From NCBI RefSeq assembly GCF_964204865.1, contig NC_135258.1, positions 4,951,001-5,015,000 of the forward strand: DNA of 64,000 nucleotides, read 5' to 3'. Positions 1-11,949 of the stretch are shown piece by piece. This DNA is from Styela clava (taxonomy: Eukaryota; Chordata; Ascidiacea; Stolidobranchia; Styelidae). A model generated the notes under the pieces. That model saw only the letters and a program-made list of their open reading frames with translations, did not search any database and was not told the DNA's origin. The first letter of the stretch is position 1. Every line of letters starts with the position of its first letter. The position numbers and the translations under genes were made by a program.

Positions 1-354
1 GACTATTCCCGAATCATTACTTTATGTGAGTTGATGTATAATATTTAAAATCAATCTTGAAATCAAATAATCTTATGAATTTTGACATGGAATTGATATG
101 AACCTATTTGGAAAGGAATGGAATATAATCAGTAGATCAAGCTGCATAACTTTCACATTTGGGATTGTTCACGTCCTTGAAAGATGAATGAAAGATGCTC
201 TACTGAACACTATATGGATATAGAATTTTGAGTAATGTATACAGACATTATCATCCCTAATGACAGGCACTTTTTCCTTTGTCTTCACTCCAAACAAGCT
301 ATTCAGCATTTCCTGCCTGATTTATTACACACCACCATGAAGACACGGCATTAC

Positions 355-3300
355 CTGATCCTGTGATGCTCTTGGAAAATGAATCGGAATAGGACTGGTA
401 TCCCGAGGTTCGAATGCTCCAGCGAATAAATTGCAGAGGTGATTATTGAGATACCATTGCACTATTCTTTGCTGGAGGGATTTTGGTCCTGTTGCTGTAA
501 TAATAATGTGGATGAGTGAATAACCGAATAATCTAAACCAGTGGTTCTTCCCACCTCAAAAACAACGAGCTAACAATCAGCTACAAATAACAGATAGTAA
601 GGCGAAAGTATGTTTTATTTTAAACACACATTGAGAGTACGTGGATGGAACCAAAATAAAGAAAATTTAAATATACAAAATGAGGCAGGAAAAATCGAAT
701 CTAACAAATACTTTTAATTTGAATTATCTATGTCCCTTGTGAAGCTCGTCTCACCGTTTGTGAGCCACTGTAAACAGGCGCGCAGCCAGGATTTTTAAAA
801 GGGGGGGGGGGTTTCAAAATCGGAAATTACTAATGCCATCTGTAACAGTCACCGCAATCAAGCGCTCGTTAATAGAGCCGCCTTTTCAGCTTCTGTCGCG
901 TAAAATATTCAATTCATGACAACTACGAGATTCTAAAATGTCCTTGGTATATATTAACTTTATTGTCCCCAACGCAACTCGCGGTCTCGACTTTCTACGT
1001 CAAAATAAAAACATTACTGCCGTGGACATAAAACAATGACATTATTAATGATATATGATATATTTAATTTTGATACGTATTTTTGCAATCTTGTGACCTC
1101 GTTATCGCCGTTAGTAAAATCTCAATTTCTGATATAAAATCATGTTTAGTACAATTTTACACCAGACAATGAAAATAGATATAAAGTATACCAGTAAATC
1201 AAAAATACAAATTCACCGCCTCGAAATCCACGCCGAACAGTCGCCGCGATTACGTCACTTGTTAAAAGAGCCGACTTTTCTAACGAAAAATGATTTTTCT
1301 CTTGCGCAAGGTAACCAATCCATGACCGATGAGGGCATATTTAAAATGTCCTGCTTTATTAATTTAATTGTCTTCAATTTAACCTGCGGTTGCGCCGACA
1401 AAACAAGAGCCACTCTAGAACACCCCGGAATTCCGCATAAAAATGTGTGGTAAACTGCCCTATTATATATTGATTTGATCCGTATTTTTTCTATTTTGCG
1501 AATTCGACAAATTTGAGATGTGCTTGTAACATTGACTCCGTTCAATTGCAATGCTGCCACTCCGATTATTTTTAAAGATAAAAGCTTTCGAAAAATCCGT
1601 AAATCTGCTGTAAATTCTCATGGAGTAAAATTTATTTCAGTAGAATAAAAATTGATGGATATACTTCAGAATAATTATCTTATATATCATCACTAACAGG
1701 GAAAAAATCGCGTTTCCAACCTTGTTTAATGATAACACTAAAATTTTCGACGACAATTTTAAAGTAATCCACCCACAATTAATCGTGTTTCGATTTTAAT
1801 GGCGGTATGTTCCTAAACAGCGAGGAAACATAATGTGTGCCGTGGGCCTACTAAATTTTACAATTTTCAAAAGCGTTTTTAGACTAGAAAAGCGTTTTTA
1901 GACTGTCGCGAGACTCAACAAATCTTATAGCCTATTGTTTACAGTTTTGTTTTCAGTATTTTATATTGTCGATTTTCAGTCCAATTTAGATCGCGGGTTT
2001 ACTCCTTCATTTGTCTTTAGAACCTCGCCGCCGATGAACGTATAATAACTCTCACCGAATTCACAATTCCTTGCAAAGTACAAAAATAAAATAATCATCA
2101 TGTTTATCGTGGCACAAATTTGTGATTTAGAGAGAATAAATACCGACGTAAAGGAGTTTACGGCCTAAATAACACACTGATGAAAACAATCGGCGATTTT
2201 AGCAGAAGGCAATTGCACGCTTTTTCAGTTTTCACAATTCCGTGCGAGTACAAAAATAAAATAATTATAATTGTTCCCGTGGCACAAATTTGTGATTTAG
2301 AGAGAATAAATACCAACGAGAAGGCGTTTACGGCCTAAATGACATGCCGACTTGATGAAAACATACGACGATTTTGAGATTTAATAATAATACTAAATAC
2401 ATGACTCAATTTACCTGATCCCCCACTGGAGGCCAGTTCACGCTTCACCAAATCATACGGATACAAAACATCAATAGGAAACTCGATGAAAACTGGGCCT
2501 GCAAAAAAAAATGTTTTTGTAATGCTATGACCAGTATCCCAGGGGAGAAAGCTGCTCAGACTCGGCTTAATAATACGGCATGCCCAGATCTCTCGCCCGT
2601 TTACCAGTCTAATTCAGGAATAGGATTATTTATTTCAGATGCATGTACTTCATGGTGGAGGAAGCAAAAACCGACCAATGGTAACCACCCTGCGGCAGTG
2701 AAAAGTGGAGCAACCTACGCTGGGTAATCATAAGTGTGATGGCCAAGTGTATTTCTAACGCCAGTTATTTGCTGTGTGTGAAAGAAAAATGTGAGAGCCA
2801 GAATCGAAGAGCAGTTGTAAGAAGCAGAATCAAATATCAAAATTTAAATATTATTGCTAAAGCAGTGAATTCAAAGTCATAATCAACTCAGTTGCAAGAT
2901 TTTCAATCCGTAAATGTCAGATAAGTACAACTTGCACTATAGTAGCATGAATCAATCATATGGTGAACCACCGACACATATTCAGTTACCTATGCAATTA
3001 ATTACTATAGATGATGGCATTGCTTATTAATTTCTCATGAAAATACTTTACTTTATTAATTAATTATTAACAATATACACATACCAGGAGTTCCAGACTG
3101 AGCACAAGCTATCGCCTGCCTCACAGTTGGTACGATATCTCGGATCCGTGTGACTCGAGCACAAAACTTGCAAAGTGGTTTGAACAAACTCATTTGATCA
3201 ATATCTTGAAGAGCTCCTCGGCCTGTTTAAAAACAAAATTATTCAAAATTATTGAAACTAAGAAGATTTTTTTTAATTGAATCGAACATTTTCTAAATCA

Positions 3301-5669
3301 AGTCATAATATACATCCCCTCATTATAAGTACAAAATCCATTAATGAATGTGCAAATTATTTGTGTTCATAAATCTTAAAATTTTATAAAAGGGAATTAA
3401 AGATATAATGAGTAGTCTACTGACTTCATTATGGATACCCTGTACATTGAGAAATATCATAAGTCTAGTTACCTTTGAGCAATGTAGGTGCTGCACCTCC
3501 AATAAGGAGAATCGGAGATTCAGCCATTTGTGCATTCTTGACAGCGGTCACAGTGTTAGTGAGGCCCGGTCCAGCAGTTACTGCAGCTACACCAATGCGG
3601 CCTTGATAAATTGAAGAAAAAGATAATACATAACAACATAATTAAATTACATTTGCAATTTTAGCTAAAAGTTAAAAAATAGCAAAGACGATGGCGACAG
3701 CCATGAATCCACTTAGTGTAGCAATGGAGTGGTATTTTTCGAAGTTATTCACAAAAGCAGAATTCTAGACCGGGGGGGGGGGGGGTTGGATACAGGAGGG
3801 ATAGATACAAATAACTGAGCGAAACTGTGAGCTGCACCTTTATTCAACATAAACTTTCTAGTAGTTGCAGAAATGTAGGCACGAAAAAATAGTTTCTTTT
3901 TGATATTAATCTTGTGACGTTATAAGGGGTCCTTGGAAAAATGATAAATCGAGACGCATAAATTTCTGAAGAAAACTACCATTTTTACTTATTCATTAGC
4001 GTCTTTCTTCATTAACTTTCCCTAAATTGCTCGCCGCTCAGCAAGTGACAGCTTTGTCAATCACATTGTTCGCATCACAAAAGCTAGGTGTAAGAGCATA
4101 ATAAATTTTACTCTGGTATATTCCTTGCAACGCAAAAGGTTTGGAATTGCAACCATTTGAACTACCGGTATATTAAAAATTCAATCACAATCATGCAATC
4201 ACAAAATTTAATCTTATCTTATAATTTAATCAGAACCTGATAATCTGGCAACAGCATCTGCTGCAAACACGGTTGTTACTTCATGTCTCGTATCGACGAC
4301 TCTAATTCCCAATTTCTCCGCAGCTACTAGAATGGGTGAGATGTGACCTCCCACGAGTGTAAAAAGGAATTGCGTTCCATGATCTTTCAAAACCTGGGCT
4401 ACAAGTTCCCCACCGTGCCGCTTGGATTCCTTTTCCACCTGTAAACATATTGAAATACTTTGAAAGGCAAAATGAACAAAGAACATGAATAACAATTTAA
4501 CCGTGGTTGTAATTAGAGATTTTTATATTTAGACACAATTTTCATACTGATTGTGGGAGAAAAAAGATGCGAAAACTGTAGAGCAGTGGTTCTTCATTAT
4601 TCAGTATTAGAGACAAATTTCAAGCGTCAAAAACAAACGCAAATCAGAATAGATACAAAACAGAAATCAACTAAGTGGTATAAAATCGAGTAAAAACCCA
4701 GTTACCACTGAACTTGGCTTAGATTTTTAATTCTGAAAAAGGAGCCGTAATTGTGATGGATGTATTCTTCCGAAATATAGATAGCAATAGCTAGCTCCAT
4801 ATTTTCATAATGCTATCTATTTCAATTTGAAAATACTTCTCATATAATAATTCTGCAGCAGGAATAAAATACCATACTATTGTACTATGCATGATTGTTC
4901 TGTTCTTGTCATTGTTGTAAACTGCTTGTCAGAGGAATGATTTTAGTCAGATGGAGCGATACAGCAATACATTAGTGTTACCAAGTCAGTGTTCGGCAGA
5001 GACTCTTGAATTGCATAGTGTAATATTTTATTCCTGCTACAGCATTATTCCATTATATGAATACAGGAATATGGATCCACTAGCACAAAGGCAGTGAGGA
5101 AAGATTGGGAGTTAGTCTCGTTAGAGCTAAGATCTGAAGCCCGAGCTGACCCCTGGACCCAGAATTCTGTTGCCTCATCAACACGACACATACCGTACCG
5201 GTACTGACATAGACTACTGCAGTAGGTACCGTAGGTACTAAACTCTTGCAATGACAATTCAATGAACTCCTGAATAAAATTTCGGGTTTGCTCCGGGCTC
5301 GGGCCTGCAAATCCAGTTTATTAGTCTGGTTTAATACCATACCCACGGGCCTGGATCGGGCTGGAATTTTTGGGCCAAATCTCACCTCTAAGTCCTGACT
5401 GCCTGAAGTCTCTTGTATCCTATACCTACCGTAACCTCTCTGATAGTGATATTTGCCTTACATCAACTTTTTTTTGATTCTTTTTACATTCTGTATTTCA
5501 TTTATGGTGAGAAAATAAACTACTGATTACTTACCTTGTGAAAAAATTGATAAACAAGACCGAATTTCTGTACAAACAATGACGCACCAAATAATATTGC
5601 ACCGACCAAAAATAAGACAACATTTTGTACTAATAGCTCCTGAAATATCCATTCCAGAGTGTCAGCCAT
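355..5669 (-). CDS. ILVBL: ILVBL-like acetolactate synthase-like protein, 5' six exons (partial)
   Basis: The family is thiamine-diphosphate dependent (2-hydroxyacyl-CoA lyase 2 / acetolactate synthase-like); vertebrate members are ER-membrane proteins acting in fatty-acid alpha-oxidation. Coding exons, in transcript order: 5669-5535, 4438-4237, 3601-3473, 3222-3085, 2498-2415 and 494-355. All have GT/AG borders and join in one open frame of 276 residues. Residues 1-45 begin MADTLEWIF and hold a hydrophobic segment (about 15-35), matching the family's N-terminal anchor. Exon 2 carries [21 protein letters not shown] and [11 protein letters not shown], the N-terminal TPP-binding PYR domain with the conserved Glu of RHEV. 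Exon 3 carries [20 protein letters not shown], and exon 5 has [15 protein letters not shown]. Exon 6 matches the family region [17 protein letters not shown]. Introns 2-5 (after exons 2-5) are phase 1; introns 1 and 6 are phase 0. The C-terminal half, with the second TPP-binding domain, lies beyond the left edge. The start is the first ATG in frame with the anchor. Assignment is by remembered family similarity. Confidence 0.93.
539..770. mobile_element. Small hAT-like MITE in an ILVBL intron
   Basis: The ends are CAGTGGTTCTTCCCACC on the left and, read inward from the right, CAGTGGCTCACAAACGG. Direct TAAAC copies flank it (534-538 and 771-775). It is 232 bp, has no coding capacity and lies in intron 5. 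The CAGTGG start resembles hAT termini, but the repeat is imperfect and the 5-bp duplication is shorter than the usual 8 bp, so the superfamily is uncertain. Confidence 0.45.
836..1560. repeat. Diverged direct repeat in an ILVBL intron
   Basis: Blocks around 836-1000 and 1241-1400 share an ordered series of similar words: a segment ending in GAGCCG followed by CTTTTC, then TAAAATGTCCT, then TTTATT, TTAATT, GTC and CGCGGT- or TGCGGT-like segments. This looks like an old duplication with a period near 400 bp. The short open frames here have no recognisable protein and I treat them as chance. Confidence 0.35.
2062..2375. repeat. Two-copy tandem repeat, about 168-bp period
   Basis: The unit starts TTCACAATTCC at 2062 and at 2230. 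Both copies contain GGCACAAATTTGTGATTTAG, then GAGAATAAATACC, then TTTACGGCCTAAAT, then GATGAAAAC. The copies are roughly 85-90 percent alike and lie just downstream (in transcript direction) of ILVBL exon 5. A second, smaller direct repeat (AAAAGCGTTTTTAGACT twice) lies at 1868-1905. Confidence 0.75.
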
Positions 5670-6475
5670 GTTCAAATGTTCAATTCCGATGTTCCCAGTC
5701 TGTGAGATAGATGTAACGTTATATGTTTTCCAAAGCCTTTTTGCGCCAAAGAAACACAGCTGAAAGCAGAGAAAACTTGATCAAAGAATTGCACTGCCAC
5801 ACGGAGTCAAAACATATTCCAGATCCGACTACTAGAGCCGACAAATTCGCAAGGTTTTACTTACTTTTGACTTTCGTTCTTTGCTTCAACATAATTGAGC
5901 ATTTCCAGATCGTATCGCATGGAGAAAAAGGTCACTCGGCCAGGCGCATCGTGCTAAGCGTTGGGAATACGCTCGTCACCGCAAGGTAACCGCGGGTCGG
6001 TTACGGGCTTACGGCCGTATTAAATATACGCTTTGGTTACGGATTCCTCCACCATCAAGTCCATGCTTCCGAAAACAATTAACTGGCTAACACTAACTAA
6101 TCCCATATCTTACATGGACTGGTAACCGGACGAAAGACCGTGGTTTGCCATATGATTAAGTTGTCTTATCGGCTTTCTTGTCATGGAGGATGAATATGTA
6201 AATCCTATCCTATTCTAGGTTAACCTACGTTTTAGGATCAGAGCATCTTGAAAGAAACAGGTTTTAGCCATGAATGAGCCAATTTGCGAGATTTGATACC
6301 TAGTGTAAATTTAAGAAAAATCCGGTGGGCTCGAGGGTTAGTGCGTCGTGAGAGTTTGAAATGTAAAAGAGGGGGGACACCTCTTGCGGGGTGGGGTAGG
6401 AGGGGGTACTGGCCCCGCCCCACCTAATATATAAAATAAAATAGTGCTTAATTTAGGGTATTGTAAAACACTCAC
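5670..6475. other. ILVBL upstream region, no gene recognised
   Basis: This is sequence upstream of the ILVBL start codon and would hold its 5' UTR and promoter, which I cannot delimit. The segment 6270-6335 is nearly identical, inverted, to 59440-59500, so at least that part is a dispersed repeat. Short open frames here look like chance. Confidence 0.5.
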
Positions 6476-6913
6476 AGGGAAATCGTTCCTAACTACAAGA
6501 AGATAACTAGATTTTTCTAGGTCTTCGTTGGCTGTGAGTCCACTCTCCAAGCTAAAATATATGCAAACATTTAGTTAGGGACAGGCACAAAATAAATACG
6601 TTTTTATTAATATTCAAGATTCATTTTTTGGATCGAAATACTTGTGACAGGAAGAATCACAACATTTATGGAGTACCTACCACTGGTTTACGTGTGCTTG
6701 CCATGTGTCACTCTGCATTTTCATTGCTATTTGTAGTTTTGCTTTTTTGTGGCGATTGTCTTCCTTTTGCTTATCAAGCTGACGCTGGTTCTCCAACTCA
6801 ATTTTTTCAAGCTCAAACTTGCGTTTTTTCTCTCTTTCTGTCCTTCGATCACCCTCTTCTTCTCGTTTTAACTTTTCTTTCTCTCGCCGTCTATTATTGC
6901 TGTTTTGATTCAT
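6476..6913 (-). pseudogene. Coiled-coil exon pair, copy 1 (unnamed repeated family)
   Basis: Two exon-like blocks have splice borders. The first ends at 6681 (donor GTAGGT) and encodes a charged helix: RREKEKLKREEEGDRR, then FELEKIELENQRQL, then TWQAHVNQ. The second is 6551-6476, after TTTTAG, and encodes LESGLTANEDLEKSSYLLVV, ending at GTGAGT. The same pair, with diverged residues, recurs on the plus strand at 12720-13129, 54895-55314 and 57521-57922. Across the intron a Cys codon (TG|C) is formed. I do not recognise the protein. This copy is open in both blocks, but I see no start or terminal exon, so its status as a gene is undecided. It is the most diverged of the four. Confidence 0.5.
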
Positions 6914-6948
6914 TATTGCTGTTTTGATACATTATTGCTGTTTTGATT
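6893..6948. repeat. Three 19-bp tandem units
   Basis: TATTGCTGTTTTGAT is repeated three times with a spacer of CAT or ACAT. It sits where the coiled-coil reading frame on the minus strand begins, so the apparent N-terminal MNQNSNN of that frame is repeat-encoded and probably not the true start. Confidence 0.8.
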
Positions 6949-7061
6949 AAGATGATAGTTGAATAAATAGAAATATAATATAGATAACGCAACTGGTTTA
7001 TGGATGTAACCTCTACAATTTGTGAATAGTATTAATAATTGTGCAGTGGGTGAACGAAGAG

Positions 7062-8042
7062 ATGAACACGCCAAACAAGTCTAGTGTTCCTCCTGTACCA
7101 CCAAAGCGCAAAAGTCCAACCGACCGACAGATGCGTTCAACTGCTAAAATGACTTCAACAATTGAAGTTGATGACATCACTAATCTGGTATCTGTACTGG
7201 AAGGTACAGTTTTGAAAACCTTTCGTCTTGAGATTCCTGCCATCATTGAGCAACATCTCGATAAATCTAGCTTCAATGTGACCCAGGACACCACCAATAC
7301 CTTGAATTTGGAGGAGTCAATAACATCACTGACGGAGTCTATGAATGAGATCAAATAAGAATTATCATCTTTCCGTGAGATCAAGAACGAGATACACGAA
7401 ATCAAAAAGAGTCAGGATTTTGTGTCAAAAAAATTTGATGAGCTCAGATCGAACCAAGACGAGCTCAATAAGATAGCAACGAAAACTAAAAAAAGAGTAG
7501 CGGAGCTGGAACAACTTGTGGAAGAACTAGAGGAGAAAGTTGACATACTCACAGAAAGGCAGCAAGATCAAGAGCGTCGCTCCAGGTTGGACAATTTGGA
7601 ATTTCATAACATACCCTACACTAACGGGGAAGACTGTGAAAACCTAATTTCTAAAATTTGTAAGAAAATTGAAGTTCCTTTGCAATCCATTGATGTATCG
7701 AATTGCCACAGAATGTCGAAAAACAATAAAAAAAGACCATCTCCAATTATTGCCAAGTTTGTCAACAGAAAAACGAGAAACCGAATACTAATGAATCGTC
7801 GTAAACTGACATCTCTCGACATCTCTACAATATTTTCGAACTTTCCCAGAACCATCGAAGTATTCGTTGTAGAAAACCTCACAGACACAAACAAAGATTT
7901 GTTCTACAAAGCCAGGGAACTGAAACAAGAGTGCGGTTATAAATTCCTGTGGACCAACAATGTAAAAGTTCTCATAAAAAAAAATTCTAATACGGCTACC
8001 ATCCCTATCATCACTGAAGACGACCTGCTCTCTATAAAGTAG
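7062..8042 (+). pseudogene. LINE ORF1 protein, one in-frame stop
   Basis: Nucleic-acid-binding chaperone-type ORF1. The frame starts at ATG 7062 (MNTPNKSSVPPVPP), is cut by TAA at 7356-7358, and continues in the same frame to the TAG at 8040-8042. The first part is followed by a long heptad-like coiled coil (about 7360-7570, rich in E, K, L). Then comes a segment typical of LINE ORF1 proteins: RRSRLDNLEFHNIP, CHRMS and PIIAKFVNRKTRNRI. Because the frame is preserved on both sides of the TAA, a single substitution (for example from AAA, CAA or GAA) explains the break. About 326 codons in total, a normal size for the class. Confidence 0.8.
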
Positions 8043-8129
8043 GTCATTGTATTATAGTTATTTCTTATTAATTGATATTCTTATTAATCATTCATTCTGG
8101 TTCCATTTCTTATATTTCCATATACGTAA

Positions 8130-11129
8130 ATGCCGAATCATTGTGATTATTTGTTAGATTATAGTGATAATGGTTCTAATAGTTTAAAATACCTAAATTC
8201 AAATAGTGGTTGTGATTGCAGCAACATTGAAGTAACTGATCTGAAAGATATCCAAACTAATTCGGGCTTGACAATTATCCACACTAATATTCGGTCAATT
8301 AGAAAAAATATTGATCAACTAACTACGTTATTGTCTAATTTATCTCCCTCCCCCCATATAATGGCAGTGAGCGAAACCAAATTAAATAGTAATAATTTTG
8401 ATAATATAAGCATCGACGGTTATAGATTCGTACACACACCGTCTGCCTCCAAGGCAGGCGGAGTGGGTGCTTTCATCAGAAATGATATCAAATTTACAAA
8501 GTCTACTGAATATCATTTAAATTATATTAACTGTGAGGATATTTGGCTCGATATAGACTTGGAAAACATATCCAAAAGGTTGACCATTGGCATTATATAT
8601 AAACAACCAAGAAACGATATTCCTGCTTTCACAAACATATTAGAAAACTGCCTCACCAAATTGACAAAAAAACATTTTATAATTGTGGGAGATCTCAACA
8701 TAAATCTACTTGCAACAAGACCTTGTCCCCAAATCACCAATTATATTAATATGCTTGTTGCTCACAACACTATTTCTCTTATTACAAAGCCTACAAGGGT
8801 TACCAGAACCTCAAGGACACTCATAGATCATATATAGACCAACATGACTCACCTAAAATTAGATCCTTATGTTATATTATCCAACATCACTGATCACTTT
8901 CCTTTAATATGCTGTGTTAATGGCATCAAACCATCAACCAACAATGAGCTTGTCATGATAAGGGATATGTCTGCATTTTCCATTGATGCATTTCGGTCAG
9001 ATACACACGACCTAATTAATAATCACTTTGCTGCGTTGGACTTGAATTCTCAAAATTTTGACACATTATTTGAAGAATTCACAAATTCTTTTGCTGCTCT
9101 AATCCACCGCCATGCGCCATTTAGACCGTTGTCGCGTCGTGAAAAAAAAATAAAACCCAAGCCATGGATTTCCAAAGGAATACTTATTAGTATTCGCTAC
9201 AGGCGTAAGATGTTCAAAACCCACTACCTGAAGGGCAATAGTTCTCAATGCTCATTTTTTAAAAAGTATCGTAACTTACTGACTCATACAATTGACAATG
9301 CAAAGCAATTGTATTATCAAAACCTGATCGCTCAAAACAAAGGCAACCCAAAGTTTACATGGCGAATCGTTAATCAGATTACCTCCAGAAAGAATAAATT
9401 GAGGCATAATGTTGATGAAATTCATCTTGATAACGGCTGCATCATTAGGGATAGTCATTTCATAGTACAAGAATTCAACAAGTACTTTTCAACTGTTGGG
9501 TCCAGCCTCTCTGGTAAATTCTCTAATGATATGGTCGGTTTTAAAATGTATCTTGGCAAACGAATAAATCAATCCATATTTCTGAGTCCAGCTACAGTAA
9601 TCGAATTGGCGACTGAAATTTTGAGTCTTAAGGCGGGTAAGGCAGTGGGGGTAGACAACATTCCCTGTCATTTCCTCAAGTATGCTGTGGACATCATATC
9701 TCCATGTCTAACAGAGTTTTTCAATAATTCCCTTCAATTTGGTATATTCCCATCTTCACTGAAGATAGCCAGAGTGGTTCCGATCTTTAAATCTGGCAAT
9801 AAAAAACAGTTGTCAAACTATAGACCTATATCCATTCTATCTTCTATTGATAAAATATTTGAGCGTTTAATCCATAAAAGGCTAATGAACTTCTTTATAA
9901 AGCATGAGGTAATAAATAAATCTCAATTTGGTTTTCAAATTAAACATTCGACTTCGCATGCAATTTTAGATACAATATCCCATATCTATGATAAACTGGA
10001 AAAGAAGGAATATGTTAGCGCAACATTCTTAGATCTCAAAAAAGCTTTTGATACCGTTAATCATAAAATTTTAATCCACAAGCTATGGCACTATGGTATT
10101 CGAGGAGTGGCAAATAAACTCCTCGATAGTTACCTGACGAATAGATCTCAATATGTTCAAATGGGTAAATATTGTTCTCCGGCGTTACCTGTGACCCACG
10201 GCGTCCCACAGGGATCTTGCTTAGGACCGACTTTGTTTCTTATCTTCATCAATGACCTTTCTCGAAGCACCACACTTTTTTCCAAACTCTTCGCTGACGA
10301 CACAAATCTTCTTGATAGTGACAAGTCTTCTGATATTCTTCAATCGAGAGTAAACACTGAAATAAATAAAGTAGCTAATTGGATGAAACTTAACAAACTA
10401 ACTCTTAATGTTGACAAATCAAAGACCATGCTAATATCATCAATGAAACGAAAAACCAAGGTTACTTTAAAACTTGAAATTGGGGGCACTGTTCTTGAGA
10501 ATGTCAATTCTTACAAATATTTAGGCATCCACCTTGACAGTAAAATGCAATGGGATATTCAAATATCCAACATTGTTGTTAAATTATCCAAGTCTATAGG
10601 GATGCTTTATAGACTTAGACGGTATGCTTCAATGTCAACATTACGCTTAGTTTATTACGCCTTGTGTCAGTCCCATATTCAATATGGCATCGTAGCTTGG
10701 GGATCAGCTAACAAAACTTTATTACATCGCATTGAAATAATGCAAAACAGGGCAATTCGTGCACTTACTAATGCCGGACCTCGATCAAAATTAGACTCCC
10801 ATTATCATAAAATGCAAATAATTAAAATGGCAGATATCTATAAAATTGAAGTACTAAAATTTATGCATCAGCATCAGAATAATGAACTGCCTATTGCGTT
10901 CACTAATTATTTTTTTAAACAAAGTGCTATACATTCATATGCAACTCGATCCGCTACCAACAGCTCTTATTATGTAACCCGTTATTCTTCTAATCTTACA
11001 CAAAACACTATAAAATTTGTGGGTGTGAAACTATGGAATACGCTTCCTGATTCTATTCGTTCTAAAAATTATTATCCATTTAAACAAGCATTAAAAAATC
11101 TTTACCTTGATGCTTATATCTCTCAGTAA
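8130..11129 (+). pseudogene. LINE ORF2 endonuclease-reverse transcriptase, one in-frame stop
   Basis: This encodes the enzyme that nicks target DNA and copies the element RNA there. The frame runs about 1000 codons and is cut only by TAG at 8835-8837, just after TLIDHI; the codon normally seen there is Tyr, so TAT or TAC to TAG is the simple explanation. An APE-type endonuclease occupies residues 1-240, with HTNIRSI, SETKLN, GGVGAFIR, IIVGDLNIN and LIDHI. The RT domain follows: VVPIFKSGNKKQLSNYRPIS, FLDLKKAFDTVNH, GVPQGSCLGPTLFLIFINDL and the catalytic FADD box. The C-terminal thumb-like segment has YGIVAWGS and MQNRAIRAL. Clade CR1/L2 is inferred from motif style; Jockey-like relatives are not excluded. 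Confidence 0.88.
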
Positions 11130-11949
11130 TTTGGCCTTTGTTTGGACTATCTGCTTCAGATTTGTGAAAAGATGAATACTGCAAAACACCTATATTGTCT
11201 TCATTTGTTTCTTTTTGCACTGTCTCCAAAATATAAAAACAATGCTGCAATGCGAACGGCATTGTCAATATCACTATTCGTTGATGTATAATTTTGAATA
11301 TCCTGAGCATTCGGTTATTTCTTTGCTGTAGCACTGCAACTCGGTACCGGTATATATATTTCTTATACCTAAAACAAAAGCATATTTGATGATTAATTTC
11401 CTCCATTATGTATTAATAATTATCAATTATTCTTTATTACTATAACTTCGAAATGGTTTTCTCTCTCGCCCGAATATTATTGATTTACCCAAAACTGCTA
11501 ATATATTTTCCCCTTGGCAGTTGTTGGGATTCCCCTTCTGTTATCTGAAATTTGCAGCGTCATGTTGTTTTCTATGCGCTCATCTGAGCATTACGTTAAT
11601 AAGCTAAACTGACTTTAACTATATAATCAGTAATTACTACAGTTAGTTACTATAATCAGTAATCTCTTGAATCTCTCGATTTTATTTTGCCAAATTGTAT
11701 TCCCATTTTTGTTAAAGAATAATTAGTTGATTTTATTTGACGTCATCTGCTGTTGAACTCAGCAAACACGGTGTCGCTGACACGATGACTCTGGTAGTCT
11801 TTCGCGGCCCCGCGTCAATTGCGGAAATATTGTGTGCCTTTCTATTTCAATTGATCTTTTTGTTAGCATTTTTTTTTCTTATTACTTGTGTCGCTACAAT
11901 ATTTCATGCACGACGGAAATAAAATATCTGAATCTGTCTATTCTCTTGT

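Larger units (their letters stand above)
7041..11937 (+). mobile_element. CR1/L2-like non-LTR retrotransposon, nearly full length
   Basis: A two-ORF LINE: ORF1 about 7062-8042, ORF2 8130-11129, then a 3' tail that ends near the direct GAATCTG motif at 11928-11934 (AATAAAATATCTGAATCTG), a form common at the 3' ends of CR1/L2-type elements. The order ORF1, endonuclease, RT, and the RT motifs, support this class. Each ORF is interrupted by exactly one in-frame stop with no frameshift, so the copy is inactive but young. The 5' end is not defined; it lies somewhere between the coiled-coil exon at 6913 and 7062. The 11130-11930 segment is untranslated, and the frame at 11737-11922 looks like chance. 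Confidence 0.85.

Noticed and set aside
781..830. Poly-G runs (also 3771-3786) and poly-C (63197-63206) as quadruplex-type signals
   Set aside because: Single homopolymer runs only; they lack the spaced G-tract pattern and may vary by sequencing.
1142..1453. 103-codon open frame on the plus strand
   Set aside because: It lies inside an ILVBL intron and a diverged repeat; no domain, no homologous copy with constraint.
5723..5989. 88-codon open frame next to the ILVBL start
   Set aside because: Opposite strand to the host gene, composition and residues look random, no recognisable motif.
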